Part shown: one piece after another, positions 13,371-24,190 of the stretch
Numbering within the stretch: the stretch's first letter is position 1
Layout: every line of letters starts with the position of its first letter
Origin: Inia geoffrensis
Taxonomy: Eukaryota > Chordata > Mammalia > Artiodactyla > Iniidae
Length of the DNA stretch: 64,000 nt
Direction of reading: 5' to 3'
Assembly (NCBI GenBank): GCA_036417435.1
Contig: CM070919.1
Coordinates: 32,604,318 to 32,668,317, forward strand
The notes under the pieces: model-generated
Told to the model about the DNA's origin: nothing
The model's input: the letters and a program-made list of their open reading frames with translations, nothing else
Databases searched by the model: none
Position numbers and translations under genes: made by a program

Positions 13371-14120
13371 TTTGACCTACAGTTGATCACGGTACATTCT
13401 TATAATCCTCTTTCGTTTTGTAAAATCAGTAGTAATGGTTGGAGTTTTTTTTCATTTCAGATTTTGTTTGAGACTTCTCTTTTTTGTTGTTGTTATTAGT
13501 CAATCTGGCTTAAGGTCTGTCAGTTTTGTTGACTGATTTGAAGAACCAAGTCTTGCCCTCCTCATTTTTCTCTGTTGACTTTCTAGTCTCTATTTTGTTA
13601 TCTCTTCTCTAATCTTTATTTCCTTCCTTCTACTATCTTTGGGTTTCTTTCCCTGTGAATTCTTTTTTGATCTATTGGTTGTTTAAGAGTGTGCTGTTTA
13701 ATTTCCACATTTGTGGATTTTCCAGTTTTCTTTCTGCTCTTCATTTCTAATGTCATTGCATTGTGATTAGAAAAGATATTTTTCTAATGATTTTATACTT
13801 GTTACATTTATTGAGACTTGTTATATGTCAAAGAAGTTCTCTCCTGTAGTATGTTCCATGTGCACTTGAGGAAAATGTGTGTCCTCCTGTTGTTGGGTAG
13901 AATGTTCTGTATATGTCTGTTGGCTCTAATGATCTATAGTATTATTCAAGTCTTCCATTTCTTTGTTGATTTTCTGTTTGGTTGTATAGTCATTATTGAA
14001 AGTGGAATATCACATTCCCCTATTGCTTTCATATAGCCATTTCTCCTTTCAATTCTGTCAATGTTTGCTTTAGCTATTGATATTTAGGAGGTCTGATGTG
14101 GGGTCTTCACGTATATATGG
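13371..14120 (-). mobile_element. Old LINE-1 fragment, ORF2 linker and endonuclease region, antisense
   Basis: Antisense blocks matching the middle and N-terminal half of L1 ORF2: tttgaagaaccaagtcttgc, then tatctttgggtttctttccc, then gtatgttccatgtgcacttg and cctattgctttcatatagcc. It follows the 3'-end piece in the same orientation, but most of the reverse transcriptase is absent, so either one element lost its centre or two old fragments lie side by side. Heavily decayed. Confidence 0.7.
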
Positions 14121-14177
14121 TCTTTCAAAAGCATTCAACTTAGTTTTTCACAGGAACACACATTTGATTAACAAATA

Positions 14178-14239
14178 TTGGGTTGGCCAAAAAGTTCATT
14201 TGGGTTTTTCCACAACATCTTAATGTTTGGCCAACCCAG
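14178..14239. mobile_element. 62-bp mariner MITE with TA duplication
   Basis: Starts ttgggttggccaaaaagttc and ends tttggccaacccag, giving terminal inverted repeats of about 14 bp with one mismatch. It is flanked by TA on both sides (14176-14177 and 14240-14241), the target duplication used by Tc1/mariner transposases. The inverted repeats match the mariner-derived elements common in cetartiodactyl genomes. The right half is shortened relative to a palindromic MITE of about 80 bp, so this copy has an internal deletion. Not coding. Confidence 0.85.
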
Positions 14240-14241
14240 TA

Positions 14242-14587
14242 CTTGGGTAAATCACATAAATTCAATAACAGCTGCACCTGCCATATCAAAGTTGTGTGGG
14301 GAAAGCACAACCAAGTCTAGGTGAGCATGAAACCAACTGGTGGGAGCAGAAGACACAGGCCTATTCCAGAGAAGGGGTTGAGGGCTGCAAGCTTTCAGTG
14401 TGCCATGGGTATCAGCTGTCATGCTTTGCAGAGAGAATCTATGCAGTGTGTTATCTGAAGCCAAGATTAATTCAGATATGATTGTTCACAATAGAAATGT
14501 AGAAGTAGACCCAAAACCAAGAGAAAATTGCAGAGACTCTAAAGACAAAACTAGAAACCTCAAAATACACAGGGGTAGAGATGGCAT
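14242..14587. other. Unassigned DNA before the SINE
   Basis: No recognised repeat. Short overlapping open frames on both strands (14252-14464 minus, 14296-14481 plus) show no family signature. Confidence 0.45.
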
Positions 14588-14602
14588 AAAAACACTGCAG
14601 CT

Positions 14603-14785
14603 GGGCTTCCCTGGTGGCGCAGTGGTTGAGAGTCCACCTGCCGATGCAGAGGACACGGGTTCATGCCCCGGTCTGGGAGGATCCCACATGCCGCGGAGCG
14701 GCTGGGCCCGTGAGCCATGGCCGCTGAGCCTGCGCGTCCGGAGCCTGTGCTCCGCAACGGGAGAGGCCACAACAGTGAGAGGCAA
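14603..14785 (+). mobile_element. CHR-type SINE, 3'-shortened, with perfect 15-bp duplication
   Basis: Near-consensus SINE beginning gggcttccctggtggcgcag. It ends at cagtgagaggc and lacks the usual ctgcgtaccgc tail and long A-tail. An exact 15-bp duplication, aaaaacactgcagct, flanks it at 14588-14602 and 14786-14800. The perfect duplication indicates one of the younger insertions in the window. The missing tail is probably original to the insertion, since the duplication abuts the truncated end directly. Confidence 0.95.
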
Positions 14786-14800
14786 AAAAACACTGCAGCT

Positions 14801-15249
14801 AGAGGGCTGTTGCTGTACCTATTACAGGGTTCCATGTATTACTTGCCATTTAAAAATGCAGGCTGAGAGTGACAGAACTTCCAGTAAATTATGGAACTGA
14901 CAAATGCAGTTTGTTTTTTACCTGGAAATCTTCTGATTTTCTTTTTTATGGGAACACTTTGTTGTTTGATTTATTTTTTAAATATGCCCATGTTTGCTGG
15001 AAAAAGTTGACTATGTTCTTGCTTGAGAAAAGAATCAGAGTATGTTTGTCCTCCAACTAAGCTTCCTGGATGAAGGCCTGGAAGATGGTGTATGGAGGCA
15101 GCTGGCATCTCCCATAATGCTCTGCTTGGTACCTTGTCCTGAGTATCCAGGAGAGATAACCTTTGGAAATCTGTCTTTTAATCTGTCTACTATGGAATCC
15201 ATTCTCACCAAAGTTGTTCCCTGCTGTAATCCTAAAGGTAATAGCTTTT
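14801..15249. other. Unassigned DNA upstream of the HLTF retrocopy
   Basis: No confident match. It could hold the decayed 5' part of the retrocopy at 15250-15960, but I could not align it to the HLTF N-terminus. Confidence 0.4.
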
Positions 15250-15960
15250 CAGATGGCTTTCTACCTAGATGAAGTTGTATTTGGAACTTTAAAAAGTCAT
15301 GTGGTTGGACTGGACTATTATTGAATATTATAAAGCTAACATTGGGTTTACCTTGCCTGTGCAAATGAGTTTTGGAGGAGAAAAATTTAGAAGTAATTAG
15401 AAATGCTTTATCAATCAGTTAAAGATAAGTGGCTTTAATTACATCTTTTACCCAAAACTTTAGAATCTAATTTTGAAAATTGTTGGAGTTTTGAAAGAAC
15501 TTGACCAAGCAATAGACTACCAAATTATGATGTTTTACACATGGGATCTCAGCTATACTTTAGAGCAAAACTTGTCAAATTGTTTGAAGATTTAAAAGAT
15601 GTTGAAACATGGGAAATGGAACTAGCTGATTCCATTGGACACAGTTGTGTCCACTTGAAAAGTTAGCTCTAGTGTAGACAGTTCCACAGGAGAACAGTAA
15701 AGAAATGTCACCATTTGGGAAATGTCAAGTTAGTTCATACTATAAACAATAACTTTTTTTTCTGAAAAAGACCCACCAGAAATTATTCTTGAAAGAAATT
15801 TAACTGATGCCACCAACTTCTGTGATAGCAAGCACCTTCCTCTACAAAAATTTAAAACACAGCTGAGGAAAGAATATAATGGTAATGATGAGCCTCTGAA
15901 AATGCTACCAGTGGAAAAGGAATAGACTCATTAAAAATACTGAATGGAGCAAATAAACAC
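15250..15960 (+). pseudogene. HLTF: HLTF-like processed pseudogene (helicase-like transcription factor), decayed
   Basis: Intact HLTF is a SWI2/SNF2-family ATPase and RING ubiquitin ligase that acts in replication-fork reversal. Here a chain of short blocks in HLTF order is seen on the plus strand: DEVVFGTLKSHVVGLDYY (15268-15321, start of the HIRAN domain), ANIGFTLPVQMSFGGEKF (from 15335), QLKISGF then PKTLESNFENCW (15416 to about 15490), KLVKLFEDLKDVE then EMELADSI (15568-15639), QENSKEMSPFG (15687), FSEKDPPE (15760-15783), and LTDATNFCDSKHLPL then LRKEYNGNDEPLK (15800-15925). The blocks need several frame changes and contain stops. A span of about 60 residues in the HIRAN domain and the Walker A segment (DMGLGKT in HLTF) are missing. 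No introns separate blocks that belong to different HLTF exons, which indicates a retrocopy. The alignment is from memory; the 5' and 3' limits are uncertain. Confidence 0.72.
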
Positions 15961-18404
15961 GTATCCGATTATCTTTGACAACCAGGTACATTCTCTGAAA
16001 GAGAACGATATAAACATTTGTGGTAGATTGACTTACATGTGGCAAGAGACGGAGAGAGAAAGGGGTCCAGATGGAGAAGGAAAAAAAATCTGGAGAGTAT
16101 ATCAGTTTGGGGAAAATATAATAAATCTTAGACTGACTTGACGTAAGACAATATATCTAAGTAAAAATATAGAAAGTTAAATGCAAGTTATAAAGATAAG
16201 TGGGACTTTGCTTGGAATCAAGAGCAAAGATATTTTAACAAACAAGTGATAGAAATAACAGATTATCTACATTAATTTTATCAGGCAACTTTGCTGTTTC
16301 AAATGATATTACGTGCAAATAGACCAACTTTGGGTTTTACAGTTGTAGGGTTCATTTAAAGGAAGATAATACACTGCAAACTTTAAAGACCGTGTGTCCT
16401 TTATTTCATAAATGTTTTAGTACCTAACAATTTACCCATTTTGCGTTGAATAATAGCAGTTATAAATTAATGAACATGTATTGGGCATTTATTCCATTTT
16501 AAGGACTGAGCACTGTTTAGTAGACATGAATTTTATTCTCACTTCATCTATAGGAATAACCTGTCCAAGATTTAAACAGTTGTACCTAGTTAAGACTAGC
16601 CTCTGCTTCAGTCCCTGGGAAGGTAGTAGCATATTTACTTAGATACGGCTAATATTTCAAACTCTTCACAGGAAGTTAAGATACATTTAGTTTTGCTTCG
16701 TGTTTCTGAGAACAGGAATTTATTTGACTATATAAATAACAGTAGGGCCATGAGAAACAAAGGTTCTCACTGCATCTAATCAAAAATAGCTATTTATGAA
16801 AAAAGCCAATTATTTTCTAGCCCTCTGTTTGCAGCAGGGGAGTTTTCAAGTGTATACTTTTACTCATCTGTTTGTTTGCTTCTTTGTTTTCTGTCACATG
16901 TCTGTAACATTTTGGCAGAAGGCATTGTAAAAATTTTGGGTATTGCAGAATTGCTGTGAGGCTGGAAATATATTGAAGCGAATTCTCATGTAGCGTAGCT
17001 GCAGTATGAAAAGTTCAAAGAACCTACACAGTTGTAACAAAACGAGAGTTTCTGACACTGATAGAAAACATTTTCCTCAGAGTGTCAGGTCGGGAGAAAA
17101 AACACACTTCAAAGTTTTAAGAAATAAATATTTCATAATATGTTTGCTTTTTTGCTTGGATTTAATGACAAATCATGTTACAGATATAAATGTTTCCATC
17201 ACATTTCTGATCATCTGCTTAAAGATATAAGACATGTACTTTCACCCCACAATCTTCTATAGAAATAGCTATTATTTTGTACCTCCAAAACTACAAGAGT
17301 ATAAAATATGCAATAAATTAGATTCATTTTTGTGCTTCGCTTAAAATGAAAGTGCATTTTACATACAATAGTAAACCATACCTTTATTGTTAAGGTAGAT
17401 GAATTTCCCCAAGACTAATGCTATTTTAAAAGTTATTAAAAAGATTGAGGACAAATATGTCTTTGACATCTGTAGTGAGAACCCAGAAAGAAAAATATTA
17501 GAAAAATTATTTCTAGAGATTTTAGAGTTATTACTTTCAGAGATTTAGAATTGAGTTACCCATATATATTTTGCCTTCAGTGTCACAGATATAGAGTGTA
17601 ATCACTGTCTCTACATGATTTGAAGAATTATTTGAGTTTTATTTGACATTGCCTGCAAACAGGTGGGAACAAATCTGACTGAATTTGATAAATATGTGAA
17701 ATGAACAACATGAAATTCATTAAGCGTTGCTGCGGACCATAGAAGTACTTAAGTGGTGCAGTGGAGAGAAAGAAGACCAGTAATCAGATAAACAGAGAGC
17801 TCTAATTAAAGATGTAAAGCAAGGGGAACACAGGGTCACAGGGAACACAGGGGCAGGAAAGATACTGAGTGTCTTCAGAAACAAACCTAAGGTTAAGGGA
17901 TAGGAAAGTAGGTGAGTAACTGGTATCCCACTGCTATTGCTAATTAGCTAGTCATCCCCAAATGAAGTGGTGAAATAGCCATTATATTAAGTTCATAGAT
18001 TGTGTGGGTCTGGAGTTCAGATCGGGCACAGAGCCAGATGATTTGTTTCTGGTGCACACCTGGGTTCTGAGAACATGCGGTAAATCCCAGGCACACGAGG
18101 ACAAACAGTGCAGTAGGAGAACATGTGAGACTCTGGAGACTTTGCTGTTACCATGATTATAAAATAAAAGCTATACCTCAATTAAAAAGTAGGGCAGAGA
18201 AGCTGCACTAGACTCTCTGGCTGAGGGGAATACTGCTGTCCTCCCCTGTAGTGATATATTTTACAAGGCTTGAAAGAACCTATTGCTCTATAAAAGTACT
18301 ACACAACAGTTTACGTACGTTTAGTTAACAGGCTATTACATCCTCAAGTATGGATTAACAACTTCAAAACGTGCTAACGTAAAGTAAGCTTAACACTAAG
18401 CTGG
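15961..18404. other. Unassigned DNA, possibly the 3' part of the HLTF retrocopy at its start
   Basis: The first 150 bases may continue the HLTF retrocopy, but the match fades. Around 17985-18170 a block resembles an old mammalian repeat (attgtgtgggtctggagttc) that I cannot name. No gene is recognised elsewhere. Confidence 0.4.
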
Positions 18405-21128
18405 CCTGAGCAAACTGTTTCACTGAGATACAATACCGTAAAATTTACCCCTGTGAAATATACATTTCTGAGGTTTTCAATATGTTTAAACCAACTATCA
18501 CCACTGCTGCCTAATTCCAGATTATTTTCATCACCCCCAAAGGTAACCTCATACTCATAAGCAGTCACTACCCATTTTACCCTCCCTCAAGTCTCTGGAA
18601 ACTACTAATCCCCTTTCTGTCATCATAGACTTGCCTATTTGGGACACTTAAACTGTATAATATGTGGGCTGTGCACCTGGCTTATTTCACTTAACATGTT
18701 TTCACTGTTCATGTTGTAGCATGGATCAGTACCTCACTCATTTTTATGACTATTATCCCATTATATAGGTAGATGTCATTTTGTTTTTCCACTTATCCAT
18801 GGCTGAACATTCGGGTTTTTTTCAACTCTTTTGGCTCTTAGGAATAATGCTGCTATGAACATTCATGCACAAATTTTTATGTGGACATATGTTTTCAATT
18901 CTAAGAATGGAATTGTTAGGTCATATGGTAACTACGTTTTAACTTCTTGAGGAACTGCCAAATTGTTTTTCAAAGTGGCTGCTCCATTTTACATTTCTAC
19001 CAGCACTGAATGAAGGTTCCAATTTCTCCACATTCTCACTAAAATTTGTTGTTGCACCCCTGTTGATCAAAGCCATCTTAGTGAGTATGAAATGATGCAT
19101 CATTGCGGTTTTGATTTGAGTTTCTCTAATTACTAATGATGTTGAGTATCTTTTCATATGCTTATTGGCCATTTGGATATCTTCTTTGGAGAAATCTATT
19201 CAGTTCTTTTGCCCATTTTTAAATTGGGTTATTAATCTTTTCGTTGTTGTGTTATTTATATATTCTCAGTACTAACCCCTTATCAGATATATGATTCACC
19301 AATATTTTCTCTCATTGTGTTGGTTGTTATTTCACTTTCTTGATGGGGCCCTTTGAAGCACAGACATTTTTCTATTTTAATTAAGTCCAATTTATCCATT
19401 ATTTCTCTTTTCCTCACAATTTTGATGTTATATCCAAGAAACCATTGCCTAAACAAAAGTCACAGAATTTTATTCTGATATTTTCTAAGACTTTTATCAT
19501 TTTAGCTCTTACATTTAAATCTTTGATCCATTTTGAGTTAGTTTTGTAAGTGGCGTGAGTTAGAGGCTCACTTTTCCATCTTTTGCATGTGGGTATCTAA
19601 TTGTCACAGCAGCATATAATGAAAAGTACTGTTTTTTCCCATTGAATTATCTTGGCATCCTTGTTCAAATTCAGTTCATAAATGTAAGGATTTATACCTT
19701 GAGTTTTAATTCTATTCATTGATATATGTGCCTATCCTTATACGCCAGTACTACACTGTCTTAATAGTTCGAGCTGTGTAGAAAGTTTTGAACCGGGAAG
19801 TGTGAGTCCTCCAACTTTGTTCTTTGTAAGATGTTTCTTGCTCTTCTGGATCCCTTTCATTTCCATGTACATTTTAGGATCTGCTTAACAATTTGTTCAA
19901 AAAAGAAAAAAAAAAAAAAACAGCTGGGGTTTTGTTAGGGAATACATCAAATCTGTAGATTGATTTGGGGTGTCATTGCCACCTTTACAATATTAAATTG
20001 TTTCTAATCCATTGACCTGGGGTGTCTTTCCATTTATTTAGGTCTTCAATTTTTTTCAACGTATTTTATAAGTTTGTACAAGACTTGCACTTACTTTAAT
20101 AAATTAATTGCTAAGTATTTTATTATTTTTGATATAAATGAATATTTTCTCATACAAAAACTTGTGATTGTTCATTGCTAGTGTATAGAAGGACAATTAA
20201 TTTTTGTTTATTGATCTTGTATCCTGCAACCTTAATAAGCTCATATTAGCTCTAATAATTTTTTTCTTTTGGGGGGAGGTTCCTTTGGATTTTTTATGTC
20301 ATCTGTGAAAAGAGAGTTTTAATTTTTCAATATAGATGCTTTCCCCCTACCCCCTGTTTTTGTGCCCTAATACTCTACCTTAAAACTCCAGCATGATATT
20401 TAATAGAAGTGACATGGGTGGGCATCCTCATTTTGTTTTTGGTTCTAAGGGGAAAGCTTTCAGCATAATACCATTGTTTTGCAACAGTTGTAGAGAATTG
20501 ATGTTGCTTTTCATTTAAAAATTTGGTAGAATTCACCAGCAAAGCCATCTGATATGTCTATTCAGACTTTCTATTTCTTCTTGAGTCCGTTTCAGTAATT
20601 TTCGTCTTTTCTAGGAATTTGTCCATTTCATCTAGGTAGTCAAATTTATTGGCAGGCAGTTGCTCATCATATTCCCTGATAATCCTTTTTATTTTTGTGA
20701 CGTTGGTAATAGTGATCTCTCCTCAAGTCCTGTTTCTTTTTCCTTGCTGTGTCTAGCTAAAGGTTTTTCAATTTTGTTGATTCATCCAAAGAACCATTTT
20801 TTAGTTTTGTTGATTTTCTCCATTGTTTTTCTATTCTGTATTTCATTTATTTCCCCTCTAATCTTTATTGTTCTTTCTTTTTTCTTTAGGTTTAGTTTGC
20901 TATTGTTTTCTATTTTTTAAGGTAGAAAATGAAGTTATTGATTCCTGACTTCTTTTTTTAATTTATAGCTGTAAACGTCTACGTTTCTTCTGAGTATTAC
21001 TTTTAGGTACATCTCATAATTTTTGGTACCCTGCTTTTATTTTCCTTCGTTTCTAAGTATTTTCCAGTATCTCTTGTGATTTCTTTGTTGACATATTAGT
21101 TATTAAGGAGTGTGTTAATTTTGATGTA
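18405..21128 (-). mobile_element. Long old LINE-1 (L1M class), 3'UTR through ORF2, antisense, left part
   Basis: Begins with the antisense 3' region (gagatacaataccgtaaaat) and passes through blocks typical of L1M elements: gaatggaattgttaggtcat, tttgatccattttgagttag, tatacgccagtactacactg, ttgatcttgtatcctgcaac, and tttggtagaattcaccagca near 20522. These cover ORF2 from C-terminus to the reverse transcriptase. Near 20510-20525 a central part of the reverse transcriptase is missing. An A-rich tract at 19902-19920 is internal. All frames are heavily broken. It continues beyond the DNA transposon at 21129-21361. Confidence 0.88.
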
Positions 21129-21361
21129 CCACTGACCTGTGGACAATGTAAGTTTGAACTGTACAAGTCCATTATACGTGGATTTCTTTCAATAGTAAAT
21201 ACTACAATATTACATATGCTCCAGAGTGGATTGAATCTGCAGATGTAGAACCTAGGCTACAGGGGAATCTCAAATACAGAGGGCTGACTATAAGTTAATG
21301 TGCATTTTTGGCTATGTGGAGGGTCAGTACCCCAACCCTCACATTGTTCAAAGGTCAACTG
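21129..21361. mobile_element. Tigger-like MITE (TcMar) inserted in the LINE-1
   Basis: Left end cactgacctgtggacaatgt and right end acattgttcaaaggtcaact are approximate inverted repeats. TA dinucleotides flank both ends (21127-21128 and 21362-21363). Internal phrases such as agtccattatacgtggattt and aatacagagggctgactata match the non-autonomous Tigger-type elements of placental mammals. Antisense LINE-1 sequence resumes on the right, so this element inserted into the older LINE-1. Subfamily not determined. Confidence 0.7.
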
Positions 21362-21363
21362 TA

Positions 21364-22460
21364 TTGGTAAATTTCCTAATTTTCCTTTCATTATTAAATT
21401 TTAATTTCATTCCACTCTGTTAGAGAACATATGTTGTATGACTTTAACCCTTGTAAATTAATCCAGATTTGCTTTATGGCCTAGGATATAGTTTATCCTG
21501 GATATGTTCCATCTGTACTTGGGCAGAATGTATATTCTATTTTTGTTGGGCTGAATATTCCATAGCTGTGAGCTAGGCCTACTTGATTTACAGTGTTGTT
21601 CAAGCTTTCTGTATCCTTGGTGATCTTCTGTGTAGTTGTTCTTTACTGAAAGTAAAAGAATAGTGGTGTATCCAACTATGATTCTTGAATTGTCTCTTTC
21701 TTTCTCGTATCAAATGTAAAATGTACTTCTTTGCCTCTAGTAGCAGTTCTGGTTTTAAAGTCTGTTTTGTCTGATATTACTTTGTATGGGGTGTCGCTAT
21801 TCTTTTATCTTCAGTCTGTTTGTGTCTTGGTCTAAAGTGTATCTCTCGTGGACAGCATAGAGTTTAATTATTTTTTAAAAACATTATACAAATCTCTGTT
21901 TTTACTCGTGTTTAATTCATTTACATTTAGTGTAATTACCAACAAAGTAGCATTTACATCTTCCATTTAGCTATACCTTTTTTGTTCCTCTGTTCCTCCA
22001 TTACTGTCTTCTTTTGTGTTAGGTATGTTCTAGTATACGCTTTTCTGTGTCATTATTGTAAAAGTTGCATCTTTGTACATTATATGATCATCAGTAACGA
22101 CAGCTTAATGATTACTGCTTTAGGCAGCTGTATCTTAAATCCCCTAGGAAAGATTTATACACACACATATGCACATATACACATATATATGTATATACTT
22201 GAATTTATCCGACTTGGGAGATTGTTGAATTGTTTGGATAGGTAGATTAATGCTTTTCTTCAAGTACGGAAATTTTTTGGACATCATTTATTCAAATAGT
22301 ATTTGTGCCCACTTTTCTCTCCTCTACTTCTGGGATATTCGTTATGTGTCTGTTGCTGCACTTGATTGTTTCCCCAAGGATCTCTGAGTCTCTGTTCGTT
22401 GCTCCTTTCTGTTCAGTTTCCAGATATTTGCCACTGATTGTTTTCATCAGATGCCCCTAG
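21364..22460 (-). mobile_element. Old LINE-1 continued: ORF2 endonuclease, spacer and ORF1 part, antisense
   Basis: Continuation of the 18405 element. It covers the ORF2 linker and endonuclease (ggatatgttccatctgtact near 21500, ttttgtctgatattactttg, agtgtatctctcgtggacag), an AT-rich spacer with a small TA/CA tract (22160-22195), and a block at about 22260-22450 (cccacttttctctcctctac, then cttctgggatattcgttatg) matching the antisense of the L1 ORF1 coiled-coil/RRM junction. The element therefore once spanned most of a full-length LINE-1. No open frames remain. Confidence 0.75.
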
Positions 22461-23000
22461 GAGAAAGCTGTTTGCAGTGAGCCAGCTTCGAGTCAGGTCA
22501 AATAAAGACAAGCCCTGTGTGCGTGTGTTTCTAGGAGCTGTCAGATGATCATAATAGTCTGCAGATGAGCCTTTTGGGTAGCTCCCATTCCAGGTCTTCC
22601 CCAGCCCCTCCAGTGGCTACAAGGCTGCTGGTTTTCATGAGTACTGTAATCGCTGGGCTGTTGATGTTCAAGGCTACCTTTGAGCTGGTGTTTCGGAATG
22701 GGGCAAATTAAAATGTCACAGTGTTCATTGTTCAGCCACTTTTTCTTGAATAACTGTTGCTAGATTACTGAAAGATTTTGGTTAATTTTCAGAATTGTGA
22801 TAACATTGATTCTGAGAAAGTTTGTGGTGGTCTCATTGCTCTTATGGTGGAGTAGATTTTTGGAAGTCTTCATTCTGCCATTCCAGGTGACATTGTTGCG
22901 CTGATCAATTTTAGCTTTTATTTATTTTTTTAAATGATGTACTTGGTACACAAATTTTGTGATGTTTTAGGGTCATCATTAACAGTATCAGCTCTCAGTT
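22461..23000 (-). mobile_element. Probable LINE-1 5' region, antisense
   Basis: Phrases near 22680-22900 (gattttggttaattttcaga, tcttcattctgccattccag) resemble the 5' untranslated region of old LINE-1 elements and lie where it would be expected after the ORF1 remnant. Tentative, with no boundary visible. Confidence 0.35.
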
Positions 23001-23014
23001 TCTGATTGAATTTT

Positions 23015-23226
23015 TTTTTTTTTTTTTTTTTCCCCCCATACGCGGGCCTCTCACTGTTGTGGCCTCTCCCGTTGCGGAGCACAGGCTCCGGACGCGCAGG
23101 CTCAGCGGCCATGGCTCACGGGCCCAGCCGCTCCGCGGCATGTGGGATCCTCCCGGACCGGGGCATGAACCCGTGTCGCCTGCATCGGCAGGCGGACTCT
23201 CAACCACTGTGCCACCAGAGAAACCC
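23015..23226 (-). mobile_element. CHR-type SINE, antisense
   Basis: Complete minus-strand SINE: a T-tract (A-tail complement) from about 23015, then ccatacgcgggcctctcact, ending in ccaccagagaaaccc, the complement of the usual gggcttccctggtgg start with a few substitutions. A 14-bp target duplication with one mismatch, tctgattgaatttt / tctgatcgaatttt, lies at 23001-23014 and 23227-23240. Apparent open frames on both strands here are non-coding. Confidence 0.95.
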
Positions 23227-23989
23227 TCTGATCGAATTTTTAAATGCTACATAGTGTAATTTTGGTTATTGAAAAGTTATATAAAGCAGTATATCCTATG
23301 AAACCTCTTTTAATGAAAAAAGACAGTTTCAGTAACACTAACGGAAGCAGAGGTATCTCCTTTTATAGAAGCTGTAAGGATTACCTTTTCTTAAAAAAAA
23401 AAAAAGTCATTGTAATTCTCCTTTTCGTCGTTGAAACCAGTGATAACAAAGGACAGTTTACATTTGCGGAAATGAGAAATATTCACTTTATGCTATTTTT
23501 TAGCAGACAGAAATCATGTGAACTTTCATTACTGACTACGGATTTTTAACACTGGTAATAACAAACATTTTATGAGCACTGTTGCCCTTGAAGTGTTTTT
23601 CACAAAGGTAGCCTGAGGATTAAAAATGGAAAGATTAAGGCAGTTTCGGTATTTAATTTAAATGTATTTGTGATGGTCTTATATCAGACATTGTTTACTC
23701 GGCACAGTGCTAAAGTCTGCTTCTTGTTTCAGAGGAAGAATTTACTCACAGTCCCAGATACAGTACAAAATAGAGGGAAAAACTCAGGAAGCATCTTAAC
23801 AGCCTGGATGCAGTGCAGGGACCGGAATCTAATCTGACTATAGCCACAGTGCCTTATTTTCGGAGAAGTTTCTCCTTTCTGATACATATTGCTTCATCTC
23901 AGGAGTGAGAACGAAAGACAGAATCAGCTTAAAGAATTCTCGCATTTCATAGCTACTTTACAGTAGAAGAGGAAAGGGGTGAGAGGTTT

Positions 23990-24190
23990 TGGAGATGGCC
24001 GGATAATGAAAAATGTACTCGACTTGAGTCAACAGGTGGGAATTTGGCTCCTCGCCCTGCTCTAATTCTTTGTTTTTAGGAATCAGCGGCCTCAACTCTC
24101 AAAATTGGATAACAATAATAAAATGGTGAACATGTGATGAAATGAGGATATATGACAAAGCTGGAATATTTTATGCCTTTATAAATGGTA
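23990..24190 (+). mobile_element. Weak MIR-like SINE remnant
   Basis: The order ctcgacttgagtca, ggcctcaactctcaaaattg, ataataataaaatgg and aaatgaggata recalls the core and 3' half of MIR. Very decayed; it could be chance. Confidence 0.25.
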
